The notes under the pieces are model-generated. The model had not been told where the DNA came from. It did not search any database and was given only the letters and a program-made list of their open reading frames with translations. A stretch of DNA of 64,000 nt. It comes from Bacillus massiliglaciei. Lineage in GTDB: Bacteria > Bacillota > Bacilli > Bacillales > DSM-1321. Positions 63,275 to 64,000 of this stretch are shown here, piece after piece (position 1 is the stretch's first letter; every line of letters begins with the position of its first letter). Both the position numbers and the translations under genes were made by a program. Where the stretch lies: positions 223,762 to 287,761 of the forward strand of contig NZ_LT622352.1 in the NCBI RefSeq assembly GCF_900098925.1, written 5' to 3'.

Positions 63275-64000
63275 GGTTCTCCGTCAAATGTTGGGGTGGC
63301 GACTGATCGCCATCCCTAACCAATATGTATCCCAATTCCTTTAAACTGATGGGTTAATAATATTTTTGCTCGAAAACGACTGAAATTCCTGAATCCATAC
63401 GCATTTCGCTTAAGAACCTTCGTTGAATTGTTGATCCCTTCTAAAAAACCATTCGAATAGCCATAAACAAAGCTGTTTAAGATTTCTGTCTGCCAGTTTT
63501 GGAGCGTGTAATGGCTTTCTCCATTTCAGGAATGCCAGAATCCTGGACCCGTCGATAAAAGTCTCTCAGCCCCTGTTTGACCTTCCCTGCATCTTCCGCT
63601 TCTGATTCCTTCGCCTGAACAAACCAGCCACGATAGGTTTCCTTTAATTCGTATGCTTTTTTAAGCTTTTCCGACATATCCAAATACCGATTCAAATGCC
63701 ATCTGTCTTCTTCTGTCAGGCGGTCGGAGGCCTTGTGAAAGACATACTTCATACGTTTGCACTTCTTGCGGTCATACGGATGAAACTCTTTCTGTACCCT
63801 TCTTCGGACACCGTCCAGCGCCCAATAGATATACCGGCAGAAATGAAAGCGATCGGCCACAATCACAGGGCGGCCTAAGGCACTTTGAACCGCCGATTTA
63901 AAAGAATGGCTCATGTCCATGATCACCACCTGAACCTGGTCCCCATACTTTTGAAGATAGTGTTTAATCGTATTCTTATAGCGATTAGGCAGGATATCTA
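63275..64000 (-). pseudogene. ISL3-family transposase, C-terminal part, frameshifted, cut by the window edge
   Basis: The minus strand enters the window in the catalytic domain at DILPNRYKNTIKHYLQKYG and continues with QVVIMDMSHSFKSAV (second Asp) and VADRFHFCRYIYWALD. The main frame stops at 63477 after AITRSKTGRQKS, but the next frame carries the expected ending NWQTEILNSFVYGYSNG to KGIGIHIG with a stop at 63316-63318, so a one-base frameshift lies near 63500. The conserved C-terminal Glu is in the displaced part. The terminal repeat GGTTCTCCGTCAAATGTTGG begins at 63275 and marks the element end. Confidence 0.8.

Overview
The window looks like a chromosomal segment of a Gram-positive Bacillaceae bacterium (Bacillus sensu lato). 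The order purEKBCSQLFMNHD - yerA-yerB-yerC - pcrB-pcrA-ligA-camS - gatCAB ... dgkB - rlmCD follows the B. subtilis chromosome. The purine operon carries a PurR box pair and a guanine riboswitch, and AGGAGG-type ribosome binding sites are common. I cannot name a species.

Layout. 1-4614: accessory DNA with an IS3-family copy cut by the window edge, a 5'-truncated gene, a lactate-permease-type transporter, a chimeric frameshifted IS3 remnant and an N-terminal ISL3 transposase fragment. 4867-10369: rlmCD, a small Cys-rich protein, a type VII secretion lipase module (lipoprotein, lipase, small helical partner), a YqhV-like protein and dgkB. 10664-14407: a PHA-synthase-like operon (SDR, PhaR-like, PhaC-like) and mntH with its promoter and a MntR-like site. 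14664-32865: a complete type I-C CRISPR-Cas locus. 33028-48062: gatCAB, camS-ligA-pcrA-pcrB, namA, yerC-yerB-yerA. 48208-60973: the twelve-gene pur operon with its control region at 61018-61291. 61290-64000: yebG, a GNAT acetyltransferase, a zinc-finger membrane protein, a Bacillaceae interspersed repeat and a second ISL3 copy cut by the window edge.

The CRISPR locus is transcribed on the minus strand: array 2 (26 spacers) - cas3 - [IS1182 insertion] - cas5c-cas8c-cas7-cas4-cas1-cas2 - array 1 (89 spacers). The two arrays use repeats that differ at three positions, two of which form a compensatory base-pair change in the hairpin. They share three spacers in the same age order. Both leaders carry the same inverted-repeat element at the same distance from the first repeat.

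The most striking signal is between cas3 and cas5c. A degenerate repeat with an intact 11-nt tag and a re-paired hairpin (26457-26483) sits at the predicted +1 of a perfect extended -10 promoter. The pseudo-spacer after it matches, 20 of 22 once the IS is removed, a site 60 bp away that has a TTC PAM and abuts the predicted cas5c promoter. This looks like a CRISPR-derived autoregulatory RNA (CreR-like) controlling the I-C Cascade operon, here split by IS1182 insertion into its pseudo-spacer.
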